From NCBI GenBank assembly GCA_031763025.1, contig JASSKH010000010.1:3529901-3593900 (forward strand): a stretch of DNA of 64,000 bases. Direction: 5' to 3'. The position numbers and the translations under genes were made by a program. Every line of letters begins with the position of its first letter. Position 1 is the first letter of the stretch. The DNA is from Macrocystis pyrifera. Lineage: Eukaryota > Sar > Phaeophyceae > Laminariales > Laminariaceae. This document shows, in pieces, positions 22,658-32,804 of this stretch. Under the pieces are notes generated by a model. It saw only the letters and a list, made by a program, of their open reading frames with translations. It was not told the DNA's origin and did no database searches.

Positions 22658-23895
22658 CGGTGTGAAGGGGGTGCCAGGGGTTAGGAGGGGAGGTGGGGTC
22701 GGGGGTAGTAATAGCCCTTACCGTGTTCTTGACGCACAAAGCATCCCAGATGAAGTACGAAACGTAGCACGATTTTTGTGGAGGTCCGCACATTTTTTGC
22801 TTCAGATTGTCCAAAACGCGCGGCGGAGCCGCGCTCGGGTTGAGCCTTAGCCCGGACCAGGGTTGGGGTTGGGGTTGGGTTGGGTCGACGCCTTTTCGTG
22901 ATTTGTTCAAAACAAAAAACAAAAAAACTCCAGAAGCACACAGAGCTATTAATAGCAAAGATCGTACTGTATTTAGTACTATATCTGGTATGATTTGTGT
23001 GCTAAAGATCGGTAGAGGCGCCGCGATGGGGGTACGAGGGGTTAGGGTGGGAGGGGTTGGGGGGGTGGGGGGGGGGGGGGGGTACTCATTATCATGCATG
23101 GCCGTAGTCGTCTGACCATAGACCCTCGCATCCCTACAATGCCGGGACATATTCGGGGGGGGGGGGGGAAGGGGGTACCGTGCCGTACGTAGCCGTGAGT
23201 GACAGCCCCAAGGCCCGCGGTTGGTCCGTCCCCCACTGACTGCATCTGGTTCCGACTCTGGCCAAAAGTCGCCATTTGTATCTTCGAAACTGCAAGCCAC
23301 TCGTATGCATTCGGAGGACAACTAACTTACGTGGAACTCGATGAAAACCCGACGTGGTCCGTCCGGGCAATGTAGGGATGCGAGGGGCAATGTCCATACG
23401 ACTACGACCACGCATGATATCGAGTACAACCCCCCCCCCTCGTCCCCCGTCCACTCCCCCCCCGGTCCCACCACACAGACCCAGACTACACACCGCCTCA
23501 TTTCTAGCAACTCCTAAAAGTTTACTCTACGTCCCACCACACACCGCTAAAATTATAGCAACTGCTCGTCATTTATTGGTCATATTTTGCTCACTTGAGG
23601 TACAGGTCGACAAAGCTGTCATTCAACAACGCCCCCGTCCCCCGTCCCCTCCCCCTCCGTCCCACTACACACCGCCTCATTTATAGCAAATCCTCCTTCC
23701 TCATTGTGAACATGTTTACGATGTTCTCACTTGAGGTACAGGTCGACGAGGCTGTCGTTCAAGAACTCTCCCTCCTGAGTCCGCGCCTTGTCCAGGCTGT
23801 TGATGGCCACCCTGTCGGACGCCGACGCCTCTGGAGGGTAGTGGAAAACCACCTGGTTCGTCTCCTCCTTGGCGGCGTTGGATCGGAGGGTTCTC
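14943..23895 (-). CDS. SUMO-specific cysteine protease, catalytic domain (C48, Ulp2/SENP6-7 type)
   Basis: Seven minus-strand exons join in phase through GT..AG introns: 23,895-23,731; 22,845-22,722; 22,187-22,083; 21,414-21,286; 19,640-19,531; 16,781-16,634; 15,086-14,943 (stop TGA). Motifs in order are EGEFLNDSLVDLYLK (entry strand), VHVFSSHFFTKL, NVDLFSKKFVLVPVVENMHW (catalytic His), PCLLFMDSLD (catalytic Asp), YLKEKW, VPLQINGCDCGVYVLRYAK (Gln of the oxyanion hole and catalytic Cys), and a helical tail ending LLEECK. The set and order match ULP1-family peptidases that cleave SUMO from targets. The NVDLF..K.VLVPV and LNDSLVDLYLK wording is closest to the Ulp2/SENP6-7 branch, which trims SUMO chains in the nucleus. 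The acceptor of the third exon is the least certain. Introns carry MITEs, SINEs and a minisatellite. Confidence 0.93.
15325..15745. repeat. Minisatellite of about 55 bp inside a protease intron
   Basis: Repeats of GATGTGTATTGCATACCATT and TTTGCAAGCCCATT units, about six diverged copies, with CAGGCTTGGCT spacers. It lies in the last intron of the SUMO protease. Confidence 0.85.
15871..15976. mobile_element. MITE A copy
   Basis: ATTACGGGGGGTCATAGT to ACTATGGCCCCCCGTAAT, inverted orientation relative to most copies (GGACCAAATATTG on the left). Confidence 0.9.
15979..16062. mobile_element. MITE D copy, partial
   Basis: AACTGCAGTCCCGTTTTGG, CACTCAAATTCCAAGTAG and TTGTCCCCAAACCGG. It abuts the MITE A copy to the left. 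Confidence 0.7.
16850..17060. repeat. GGTTTGGTTC-type low-complexity run
   Basis: Degenerate repeats of GGTTTGGTTT and GGTTCGGTTT just upstream (protease sense) of the Cys-bearing exon. Confidence 0.9.
17225..17290. mobile_element. MITE C fragment
   Basis: ATGCATACGCAAACCGTCCC and CATTTCGGGACA resemble the copy at 29,640-29,715. Confidence 0.5.
17304..17729. mobile_element. Two MITE D copies (partial and full)
   Basis: Partial copy about 17,304-17,370 (GAGCGGTCCCGTTTTGGGGA). The full copy about 17,637-17,729 has near-perfect ends: CAGCAGTCCCCTTTTGGGGA paired with TCCCCAAAACGGGACTCCAG. Confidence 0.75.
17730..19300. other. Protease intron sequence, no other gene supported
   Basis: CAG/CTG-rich patches, A-runs and a TACTGCTGTA word (18,831). 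Frames on both strands are short and show no domain. Confidence 0.5.
19304..19413. mobile_element. MITE A copy (TTAAC subfamily)
   Basis: TTACGGGGGTCCATAGTTAA to GTTAACTATGGGCCCCCGTA with TA on both flanks. Confidence 0.9.
19801..19842. repeat. (CAC)n microsatellite
   Basis: About 14 CAC triplets, just outside the Asp-bearing protease exon. It makes the spurious poly-His frame seen here. Confidence 0.95.
20826..21043. mobile_element. Nested composite MITE, family A (second copy)
   Basis: Outer element: CACGGGAGACCATAGTTAAC to ATTTACTATGGCTCCCCGTA. Inner element about 20,896-21,005: GACGGGGGTACATAGTTAAT to GTTAACTATGGACCCCCGTA. The insertion point in the outer element matches that of the composite at 1.1-1.4 kb. 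Confidence 0.85.
21451..21490. repeat. (GGGA)n microsatellite
   Basis: About nine tetranucleotide units beside the protease exon at 21,286-21,414. Confidence 0.9.
21603..21757 (-). mobile_element. C-tailed SINE copy, 5'-truncated
   Basis: CATGCATGGCCGTAGTCGTA, CATCCCTACAATGCCGGGAC and GACATTGCTTGCACCAAGCG in reverse orientation. The G-rich tail side is short here. Confidence 0.8.
22619..22660. repeat. Long G-run
   Basis: Nearly 35 uninterrupted G in a protease intron with no recognisable element attached. It may be the relic of a C-tail on the minus strand. Confidence 0.9.
23062..23152 (-). mobile_element. C-tailed SINE copy, short
   Basis: G-run (C-tail), then GGTACTCATTATCATGCATG, GCCGTAGTCGTCTGACCATA and CTACAATGCCGGGACAT, ending in a second G-run. 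Confidence 0.85.
23337..23448 (+). mobile_element. C-tailed SINE copy, short
   Basis: AAAACCCGACGTGGTCCGTC, GTAGGGATGCGAGGGG and GATATCGAGTACAA, then a C-run. Opposite orientation to the copy 200 bases away. Confidence 0.8.
23500..23626 (-). pseudogene. Degenerate duplicate of a protease exon end
   Basis: CTCACTTGAGGTACAGGTCG with ACAAAGCTGTCATTCAAC (23,591-23,626) repeats the 3' end of the genuine exon at 23,731 (CTCACTTGAGGTACAGGTCG, ACGAGGCTGTCGTTCAAG). Read on the minus strand it would encode LNDSFVDLYLK and the donor site. Flanking CACACCGCCTCATTT sequence is also duplicated. Only the last ~12 codons are retained and the C-rich sequence before them has no acceptor or matching codons, so it is not a usable exon. 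Confidence 0.75.
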
Positions 23896-23942
23896 CTGAG
23901 AAAAGCCGGGAGAAACAACAGCCAACACACAAAAGTTCATGG

Positions 23943-24053
23943 CTATTACGGAGGGCCATAGTAAATAGGACCTACGGTACACACAAAAACCTATATATTT
24001 CCCTATTAATACTAACAATATTTGGTCCTATTAACTACGGCCCCCCGGAATAG
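23943..24053. mobile_element. MITE A copy
   Basis: TTACGGAGGGCCATAGTAAA to AACTACGGCCCCCCGGAAT, 48 bases upstream (protease sense) of the LNDSLVDLYLK exon. Confidence 0.9.
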
Positions 24054-24559
24054 TGACGCAAACAGCGCAAATATGAAATGCTTGTAAAACAGGCGTGTGT
24101 GACACGATTGAACGCGCACCACAAACACTATACCGGTATCCTGGTAAATAAAACACACGCGCACAAACGAGTACGCAAAACATGAAACAAACAGAGGCGC
24201 ACGAAACAACACGCACGAACACAAACTCCGTACAGCCCAACAGAGAGCAACAGTCTATCAAATAAGCCGCTGGTTTTGCTCCCTGCTGCCTTGCGAAGGT
24301 ACGAAGGCGGCGTGCTGTTATCATTCCCAGTTTTTGTTTCCTTTTGTTTTGCTTCACACACCCGACCCTTCACCACCCCCACCACCCCCACCACCACCAC
24401 CACCACCAAAATCAGCAATAAGCAGAGAGCAGAAAAAAAAATACAACCAGCAGCAGTTTCAACCAAACCTCGCTACGTAACACCTTCAGCCAAAAAGAAG
24501 CTACACGTAGATAGGAAACCGTGTTTTTCGGACGTATCAAGGTCTCTTTTGACCTTCCT

Positions 24560-25035
24560 ATACTGGTTTTAATGTAGGGGCGGTCAGTCAAGGGATCAAA
24601 CCGCGGTCTCTATCATCCTTATTATAATTATAATAGAGTATGGGGCGGTCAGTCAAGCCGTCAGACCGCGGCTCCCCAGGTATTTGCTCACCTAGTCCGG
24701 CAGGAGACAGGTCTTATCGGGCATGTCGCGGCCACTTTTGCACGTAGCACACCAGTTTTAGTGTAGGGAGGCGGTCAGTCAAACGGTCAACGCTACGGTA
24801 TCCGCGCATTTTTGCTCACCTAGTCTCTGCGGACGCGTCAAGGTCTCTTTCAACTACACTATACCAGGTACTGGTTTTAGGAAGGCGGTCAGTCAAGCCG
24901 TCAAACCGCGGTCTCCGCGCGTTGCTTCTCACCTACTCTGTTTAGGACGCGTCAAGGCCGATTTTGACCGCATAATACTGATTTTAGTGCAGACAGGCGG
25001 TCAGTCGAAAGCGGTCAGATCGTGGTCCCCAATAA
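24560..25035. repeat. GGTCAGTCAAGCGGTCAAACCGCG minisatellite-like family (reverse sense)
   Basis: About five copies at roughly 100-base spacing of a block reading GCGGTCAGTCAAGCCGTCA and ACCGCGGTCTCC. Each is followed by a CACCTAGTC-type piece and a GTCAAGGTCTCTTT piece. The same block in the opposite sense makes the array at 62.8-63.3 kb. Confidence 0.85.
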
Positions 25036-25065
25036 CAAATAGCATACTCTGAGGTATTATCGCAC

Positions 25066-27597
25066 CTAGTCCGCACGCGGTCAAAAACGTCATCCTCCCT
25101 TTTCCCCTCTTCCCCCGCCTCCTTCTCCCGCTTCCTCTCCCTCTCCCTCTCCTCTTCGGCCTCCTTTTCTTCATCCGCCAGACGGATGTCCAGCGCTCGC
25201 CGGAGGATCCTCGGCAACTCTCCCACCATCTGCATGTCCACGCGAGCCTGGGCATCATCCCCGCTGAACACCGCATCCACGATGGACTTCATTACAGTGG
25301 AAACCCCCGAAACGCACAAAAAAAAAAAAAAAAAACGGGGTGGACGGGGGGGGGGGGGTAGGTAAGGGTGGGGGTGGTGTTGGTGGCGGGGGGTACTCGG
25401 TATCTCGACATCATGCATGGCCGTAGTCGAATGTCTCGAATCCCTACAATGCCGGGGTGAGCTTCAAGGAGATACCGCGCAGGTAAGGGCGCCCCATCCG
25501 GGAGACTAGGCGACTCAGGCGCCACAGCCAGCGATAAACGCATAAAGATGGGGGTGGCGACCTCTTCTCTCGCGGGGCCACCACCCGGCAACTCAGCGGC
25601 CAGGGCAGCTGCAAAACGATAGCATTCGCCACATGAGCACGGCTATCTTAGTTTTGTATATGTCATAATGTGCGTCATAATGTGTTCCGAACGAAACGGG
25701 TCGACTCGCACTCAGCCAAATCGAACGAAACGGAACGGAACGGAACGGAGAGGAAGCGAACGGAACCGAACCGAACCGAACCGAACCGAACCGAACCGAA
25801 CCGAACGGAACGGAACGGAACCGAACCGAACCGAACCGAACGGAACCGAACCGAACCGAACCGAACCGATCCACATCAAAAACAAAATCCAAAATCAACC
25901 CACAACCAAAAACAAACATAAAACCCACAGAAGGTCATCATAAAACCAACAACCAACACCAAAACCGAAACCGAACCCGACACCGAAGTCACAACCAACA
26001 CCATAACCGAAAGGCCAAAACCAACACGAAAAAAAAAAAACAAAAAAGGAAGCCAAAACGGAATACCGTGACGTACCGCCTCGTGAGTCCTAAACTGGTG
26101 ATCCTCTGGCAAGAAGACGGTGATCACCCCAGCTGCCCCTTTGGGTGTTCGTCGCCGACGGCAGAGCACGTGCGCGTGCGTGCGAGAACACAGAAGTCAA
26201 GATAGCAGCTTGGGTATGGGCGATCCAGCACAAGCCCTGCACACGTATTGAATATCCGTATCATGCATACCTGGTAGTCTTGAGAGTCTACTGTACATGA
26301 TACGGAAATAATCTAAAAAACGCAATATTTACATATCTAAATGTCTGCATATTTAAATGTTTGTATTTACATATTTACATATCTACATATTTACATATTT
26401 ACATATCTACATATTTACATATCTACATATTTACATATTTACATATCTACATATCTACATATCTACATATTTACATATCTACATATTTACATATCTACAT
26501 ATTTACATATCTACATGTTTACATATCTACATATTTACATATGTACGTATTGACGTATTGACGTATTTACATATTTACATATATATTTACATGTTTACAT
26601 ATTTACGTTTTTACATATTTACATATTTACATGTTTACGTATTATGTACATATTTACATACTTGCATATTCACATATTTACCGTACGTATGTACGCATTC
26701 TTATACGTTTCGTCATTTTAAGAGCACACTTTCTCCACTACCACGACACTCTAAACCAAAATAGAAATGTGCAAAGTGCGCCTGCTCGTATGGTACGGTA
26801 TACCTGGTACCTGGTATATAGATAGCAGTGTTAGAACATTGCGTCGTAGGTTAATTTGTATGTAGTTCGGGATTAATGAGGCCTCCTGCTGCGACCAGCT
26901 GGAGACTATCACCCAGGGCTACTACTCCCGCGTTATTTGTCTGGCAATCAACGCGGCACTTCGTCGCAAAGAGTACGTACCCCGGTAAAACAAACACTAA
27001 CAAAACTGACCGTCGTTTGTCGACGTCACATCTCGCCACCAACGATGGGTGGGCGGGGTGGTCTGTTTTTTCCTGGCCTCTTCTAACTTTGCCGTGCTGT
27101 TGCATATAGAGCTGCGATACCGCTCACGGAGCGATACTTGATCACTGCCTCCCAGTCCAGCGATGAGGCTTTTCCGAAAAGGGATCCACCCGGCGGGCGT
27201 CCCCTCTTTTCTGTTTCAGGTTACCAGTATATGAAAAAAAAAGAAAATACAAAAATACAAATGCAATACCAGTGCGTAGAAAATCACGAAAAATACGACA
27301 ACAAGACGAAAACATGAAAATACGGAAATGCAAAGATAGCAAAAAACGAAAAAAAACGACGGAAATAAGCGCGGAAATAAGAAACCGCGAAGACACGCTA
27401 ATAATTATGTACCCAAAAAAATACGAAAATACCAACAAAATAAATAAAAAAAAAAAAATAAAAAAACGAAGAAAACACCCACCTTGGTCGATAGGATCAT
27501 AATTTCGACGGTACCCTTCATCCTGGGCAATCGTTCCCGCAGGGTGGGTTCGGATCGTCAGGAGAGCCCTCTCCTTGCCCCCCGCCCCTCGCTGAAC
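25066..27597 (-). CDS. Upstream exons of the SUMO protease gene
   Basis: Four further minus-strand exons chain in phase into the catalytic exons. 27,597-27,483 includes ALLTIRTHPAGTIAQDEGYR and ends before GTGGGT. 26,132-26,067 reads AGVITVFLPEDHQFRTHEA. 25,608-25,476 reads AALAAELPGGGPAREEV and FMRLSLAVAPESPSLPDG. 25,263-25,066 reads GDDAQARVDMQMVGELPR, LRRALDIRLADEEKE, then a charged coiled-coil-like run of Glu/Arg/Lys and DDVFDRVRTR. Each junction keeps the reading frame (phases 1, 1, 2, 2), which is unlikely by chance. The donor choices at 26,067 and 25,476 were picked by phase and are less sure than the rest. No domain is recognised here, as is usual for the divergent regions before Ulp2-type catalytic domains. 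The start codon lies further upstream. Confidence 0.65.
25375..25468 (-). mobile_element. C-tailed SINE copy, short
   Basis: GGGTACTCGGTATCTCGACA, TCATGCATGGCCGTAGTCGA and CCCTACAATGCCGGGG. It abuts the protease exon at 25,476-25,608. Confidence 0.8.
25725..25875. repeat. (CCGAA)n / (CGGAA)n microsatellite
   Basis: Pentanucleotide units with CG/CC variants. Confidence 0.95.
26325..26690. repeat. ACATATTT/ACATATCT low-complexity array
   Basis: Eight-base units repeated about 40 times. The long plus-strand frames rich in Tyr, Leu, His and Ile are artefacts of it. Confidence 0.95.
26700..27480. other. Intron sequence; A-rich run and repeat fragment
   Basis: Contains two overlapping TACCTGGTA words (26,801-26,816), a fragment of the 7.8 kb repeat (ATGAGGCCTCCTGC, about 26,876) and a long A-rich tract (27,230-27,470). 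No gene is seen. Confidence 0.5.
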
Positions 27598-27767
27598 CTG
27601 CCATCGCAAACGCGGTTCATTGAAACCCGGAGAAGAGGCGGAAGGGAAGCAACAAGGTTGGGGGGGGGAGGAGGGCGGGGGGGGGGGGGGCGAATGAAAA
27701 CGAAAACGGGGTTGACGAAAGCGAAAATCTTTTCTAAAAAATACAACAAACAAAAATTACCACGCTG

Positions 27768-27936
27768 GCCGGGAATATAAGGACCTTTTATGCACCAATA
27801 TGAATACCATGTGGTTCTTATATTTCCGTCCAGAGTGGGATATATTATGCCATAATGTCCCTAAACATAAGGAACTTTTTAATTTAATATTAGTGTACAA
27901 AATGTCTGTATATTAAGGGACGGAGTGGTACCTGGT
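27768..27936. mobile_element. Two adjacent palindromic MITEs (families F and C)
   Basis: 27,768-27,832: CTGGCCGGGAATATAAGGAC paired with GGTTCTTATATTTCCGTCCA, shared with 34,215-34,297. 27,845-27,936: AATGTCCCTAAACATAAGGA and AAGGGACGGAGTGG around TTTAATATTAGTGTACAAAA, shared with 58,848-58,930. Confidence 0.7.
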
Positions 27937-28377
27937 ACAATGGGGGGTACCCACTTGAAAAAACCATCCGGTTTGAGACTCCTCGCGAGATTCAAGACCA
28001 AGTAAATACAGGATTTCGTCACGAAAAAGTATCTGCTTGGACTTAATATGCAATTTTTTTTTTTGCGGTATTAATAGTGAAAAAAACAAGACCGTGTGTG
28101 GAGGACAGGTCTCGGGAAAGGTTCGCAAAATGGTCGTCCAACAATCATCGTTTGTGGAAGATAGATGCACCAGAAGTGTTATCACATCCGAGATTTTTAT
28201 TTCGACAACCGGGAGAATTCGGTGTTTAATACCCCGTTTCTGCTCGAAAGTCGAGACGGGCCTTGTTTGCCCGTCCGAACCTCACTCGATCTCTCGTTTC
28301 TCCACGCTGCTAACCCAACGTCGAGGGCTCTCTCCTGGCCCTGAACATTGCAGCCCTCGGTAGCGGGTCAAAGCTAC

Positions 28378-28490
28378 TGTTACGGGGGACCACAGTAAAT
28401 AGGACCAAATATTGTTGATAAAAATAGGCAAATATATAGTTTTTTTTATGTATACCATAGGTCCTATTAACTATGGACCCCCGTAATATT
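28378..28490. mobile_element. MITE A copy
   Basis: TTACGGGGGACCACAGTAAA to TTAACTATGGACCCCCGTAA. The two ends belong to different subfamilies. Confidence 0.9.
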
Positions 28491-28654
28491 AATTCCTCAC
28501 TTGGAACCTTTGTGACCCCATGAAAGTAGGGGGGCTCATATACTGGCGGCCTCGATTGGATTGGTTCGAAGTCACGCTGGAGGGGAAAAAAATAACGAGT
28601 ACGTGAAAAAAATCTTGTTTTATTATTTGAGGAAAAAGAGGGAGGGAGGGAGGA

Positions 28655-28806
<152 letters not shown>

Positions 28807-28856
28807 AAGAGCAGAGCAGAGCAGAGTCAAGGACTCCACCGAGTTCAGGACGACTG

Positions 28857-29255
28857 CGTTTCAAAGATGCAGCTTGAAGAAGAAAGAGAAGAAGCGGAAG
28901 AAGCAAGCGGCCAAGGGTACGTCGGCAGCTCTCGCCACAGGCGGTACACCCCACAGCCAAGTTTCGATGGCGTAGCCGAGCGAACTGAGGGCGAAGACAT
29001 CACGGACTCTGCTGCTGAGAGCGACCATGAGAAGACCCCCGCCGATCAGGAGGGCTCTTCTACGGCAGGAGACATGATAGCAGATGTCTTCTGCTGCTGT
29101 CTATGACGTCTCCTGCGATAGACGAATCCTCCTCGTCGGCGGGGACCTTCCCACAATCGCTCTCAGCAGCAGAATCGTTGCTGTTTTCGTCCTCAGTTCG
29201 CTCGGCTACGCCATCGAAACTTGGCTGTAGGGCGTACGTACCGCCTGCGCCTGAG
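28857..29255. repeat. Inverted duplication of a coding-like segment
   Basis: The plus-strand arm (about 28,935-29,097) encodes YTPQPSFDGVAERTEGED, SAAESDHEKTPADQEG and SSTAGDMIADV. The arm at about 29,098-29,250 encodes, on the minus strand, YALQPSFDGVAERTEDENSN, SAAESDCGKVPADEEDSS and IAGDVI. Differences fall mostly so as to keep similar residues. Each arm follows a TACAG or CACAG acceptor-like site. The plus arm is preceded by a basic stretch (KKKEKKRKKQAAK in one frame). The minus-strand arm could be an exon of the SUMO protease; which arm is ancestral is unknown. Confidence 0.6.
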
Positions 29256-29354
29256 GATCAAGATTGACGATCAAGACCACGTGAATGGCGTTTGGTCACC
29301 GGGGGTGCTCTCACAGTGCGCACTCCACCGCTGTACTTGCAGCATGATAACCAT

Positions 29355-29985
29355 TACTGCGGGGGTACATAGTTAATAGGACCTATGGTATACACAAAAA
29401 CCTATATATTTACCTATTTTTACTAACAAAATTTGGTCCCGTTAACTACGGACCCCCGTCATAATATCTTCAGCACTGAACCCACGGCTCGGGGGACAAG
29501 CCGCTTGGAATTGCAATATTACGGGGGACCATAGTAAATAGGACCTGCGGTACACACAAAAACCTGAATATTTCCGCATGTCTAGTAACGATATTCGGTC
29601 CTATTTACTATGGCCCCCCGTAACAGGAGATCCCTCTCTGTATAAAAAAAATTAAGGAGCTTTTGGATTAAATATTGATATGCAAACCGTCCTTATGTTT
29701 TGGGACAGAGGGCTATTACGGGGGTCCATAGTTAATAGGACCTATGGTGTACACAAAAACCTATATATTTACCTATTTTTACTAACAAAACTTGGTCCCG
29801 TTAACTATGGACCCCCGTAATAGCAAGCACTGGAGTGTTGCTTCCCTACCTCGGATAAGTCACATAAGTGAGGTATTACGGGGGGACCGTAGTAAATAGG
29901 ACCAAATATTGTCAGTAAAAACAGGGAAACATTTACGTTTTAGTGTGTACCGTAGGTCCTATTTGCTATGGTCCCCCGTAATAGA
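29355..29985. mobile_element. Cluster of four MITE A copies plus a MITE C fragment
   Basis: MITE A at about 29,355-29,463, 29,517-29,627, 29,713-29,823 and 29,873-29,984, of both TTAAC and TAAAT subfamilies and both orientations. MITE C at about 29,640-29,715 (AAATATTGATATGCAAACCG). Confidence 0.85.
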
Positions 29986-29999
29986 TAATCTAGATCCTA

Positions 30000-30335
30000 A
30001 TCCACCGTTATAAGGTGCTGTGCAGTTGCTGCAAAACGACGCGTGCCGCGACATAGGCAGCACATTTCCGCTAAAAAGTTATCTGAATGACGGGGCTCCT
30101 TAACCCAAATTCGTCGGAATGTCAACCCTGTTTCCAAAAATGACATTTTTGAAAACTTGGGTCAAGGGACTGTTCATCGGGATGCAATTTGATTTTTCGT
30201 GGGGTCAGTTTTCGGGTGAGGTACGGAGCTCCTTAAGGTCAAGTGAGGAAGGAGCCTCGGAAAAAAAAAGGTGAACATCCAACCGGTAAGGACTGTCCTA
30301 CTGCTGTAGGTCACGGACATTGTAAGGTTCTCACC
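30000..30335. other. No supported gene
   Basis: Unique-looking sequence with a TACTGCTGTA word at 30,299 and no credible frame. Confidence 0.5.
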
Positions 30336-30339
30336 CACT

Positions 30340-31310
30340 CCGAGGAAGTCATCTCTTTTGGCGAAATGCTGCTCACCACAAAAAAACGCCGCAATACCTC
30401 ATAAAAACCAGATACCCCTCCCCCCGCCTCAACCGAACAAAGCCACCTCCTTGGGCAGAATACCTCACCCCCCCCCCCCGCCCCCCGCCCCCCAACAAAA
30501 TAACGCCACACACTATCTCATAAAAAAACAGAGACCCCTCCCCGCCCCAACCAAAGAAGGCCACCTCCTCGGGCGGAATACCTCACACCCCCCCTCCAAC
30601 AAAAAAACGCCACACTTTATCATTAAAAACATAGACCCCTCCCTCCCTCAACCAAAGAAAGCCACCTCAATACTTCACCCCCCCCCCCGAAAACAAAACA
30701 ACACACATACGTATGATCTCATGAAAAAAAAATAAAAAAATTCCCGACTGACCCACAGAAAGTCACCTTCGGCGGAATGCCTCACACCGCCCCCAACAAA
30801 AAAACGCCACATTATCTCATAAAAAAGGGACACCCCTCCCCGACTCCTGGCTCGTCAAAACGAAGTCACCTCCTTCGGCGAGATACCTCACGCACCCGAA
30901 CAAAAAACGCCATATTACTTACCCTGTCGGTAAAAAAAAACGGATACATAACCCTCTCCAGCTCCTGACTCACCCAAAGAAGGTCACCTCTTTCCGCAGA
31001 ATACCTCACACCCCCCCCCCCAAAAAAAAAAACACCATAATACCCCGACCCCTGGTCAAAGGACGTCACCTCCTATGTCGGAATGCCTCACACCTCTAGA
31101 CAAACACCGCCATGCTATCTCATCAAAAACAGACTCTACCTTCCTGACTCGTGACTCGCCACAAAGAAGCTCACCTCCTCTGGCGAAATGCCTCACACCC
31201 CCCCTCCCCCCCAACAAAAAAAGCCGCATTTATCTCCATAAAAACTGGCACCCCTGCCTCTTGACTCCTCACTCACCCGAAGAAAGTCACTTCCTTCGGC
31301 GGAATACTGA
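30340..31310. repeat. Minisatellite of about 105 bp, roughly nine diverged copies
   Basis: Each unit has GGCGGAATACCTCACACC (about 30,457, 30,574, 30,772, 30,878, 30,990, 31,075, 31,183, 31,295), a C-run, AACAAAAAACGCCACA, ATCTCATAAAAAA and AAAGAAGGCCACCTC. Confidence 0.9.
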
Positions 31311-32454
31311 GCGTCGTGTCTTTCGCGTCCCCGCCCCTGCATGCAGAACAACAAAACGAAAAAACAAACAAACATTGAAGTAAAGGAAAAATGAAAAAAA
31401 AAAAAAAAAGCAAAAAAAGAACAAAAAGAAAAAAAAAAAACAGAAAAAAAAAGAAGAACGAGAAGATGAAGACAAAAAACACATGGTTATACCCTGGTGC
31501 TCCCTCTAGAGTGCCGGTTGAGCACGGTAGTGCCGGTTTGCCCGCTATACAGCGGGTGGAATCGATTGGCACCGATAGGAATATCAATCAGTGTGGCAGT
31601 GTGCGGAGGGAGTAGTTAGTGCCCGTTGCCGACATAATAGTGCCGGTATTGTTGGCCGGCGCGCGTAAATACCGGCACTATTTTAGTAGGGGGACCGGCA
31701 CTACTGTACTTTGTGCCGCCCTGACCCCTAATATAAGCGAATTGTTCATGATACTACTTAGTACAAAATTTCATTATATTCCGGGACGGTGTGGTGCGAA
31801 AAAGGAACAAGAAGGAGGACCCCCCCCCCCCCCCCCCCCCCCCCCGCCCCCCGCCCCCCGCCCCCCGCCCCCGCCCCCCAAAAGACAGGAAGAGGGCAAC
31901 AAACGAAACAAGGCGGTCACAATGATACTTTGATTCTGAGCGGAAAAAAAAAATGTGCTTATTGGTCCGCCAAAAAAGAAGAAGAACAAAAAAAAAAACG
32001 CGAAAACAATAAACGAAACAAAACGGGTGGCAAAAAACTAGCCGCAAGACACACAAACAAAGCGCAAAAAAAGCGAACGCACACAGACCCCCAACGCTTG
32101 ACACAAAAAATCACAAATATCATGCCGCCGCACAAACAAACGAACGAACGAACGAACGAACGAGCGAACGAAAAAAAAAAAAACAAGCCGCGCACACACA
32201 AAAAACCTACAAAACACACACACAAACAAAAACACAACACAAACACAAACACAAACACAACGCGAACGTAACGCAGCACAAACGAATCACAGAACGAAAC
32301 CGCAACACAGAACAGCCAACACCGAAACAACACAGCACATACAGAACCGAAACAATCGAACAAACAAAAACACACGGGCACACAGCACAGACACTCCCCT
32401 CACCCTTTCAAGCGTATCACTATGTGGCCCGACATGGGGATCTTTATGTGGCAC
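31311..32454. other. A-rich and C-run low-complexity sequence, no gene
   Basis: A-rich tract 31,388-31,470, a short AGTGCCGGT-bearing inverted repeat region (31,500-31,710), a C-run at 31,820-31,846 and ACAAACACAAA-type repeats to 32,370. Confidence 0.6.
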
Positions 32455-32775
32455 CTCCCAATCACAGGCCACGTCCCGACCATCACGGCCTCCGCAGCCA
32501 TGTCGGGGATCGACCCGAAGCTTACCCCCGACGACTGCATGCAAAGCCGACGCACAACATGGGGGAGCAGCACAACGAGACATGGGAGCACAAAATACAA
32601 CACGAGGACAACATTACGGAGGCGTAAAATGGAGGGGGGGGGGGTATGGAGGCAAAAAAAAGGGGGGGGAGGGGGGGGGGCAATACAGCCTCCGCAGCCA
32701 TATCGGGGATCGGCCCAAAGCTCCCCCCCCAAAACTGCACGCAAAACCGACGCACGGCACGTCGAGCACAGCAGT
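32455..32775. repeat. Two copies of a segment with GCCTCCGCAGCCAT
   Basis: GCCTCCGCAGCCATGTCGGG with GATCGACCCGAAGCT (about 32,487) recurs at about 32,689 (GCCTCCGCAGCCATATCGGG). A fragment is at 33,738 (GCGTCCGCAGCCATCACGAG). The minus strand is open (PDMAAEAVMVG) but no family is recognised. Confidence 0.6.
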
Positions 32776-32804
32776 AAATGCGAGAGAAATGTCATGGAAG
32801 CTTA

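Noticed and set aside
26341-26764. Tyr/Leu/His-rich protein
   Set aside because: Translation of the ACATATTT array.
30340-31310. CRISPR-like array
   Set aside because: Units are diverged along their whole length with no conserved repeat plus unique spacer pattern, and the genome is eukaryotic.
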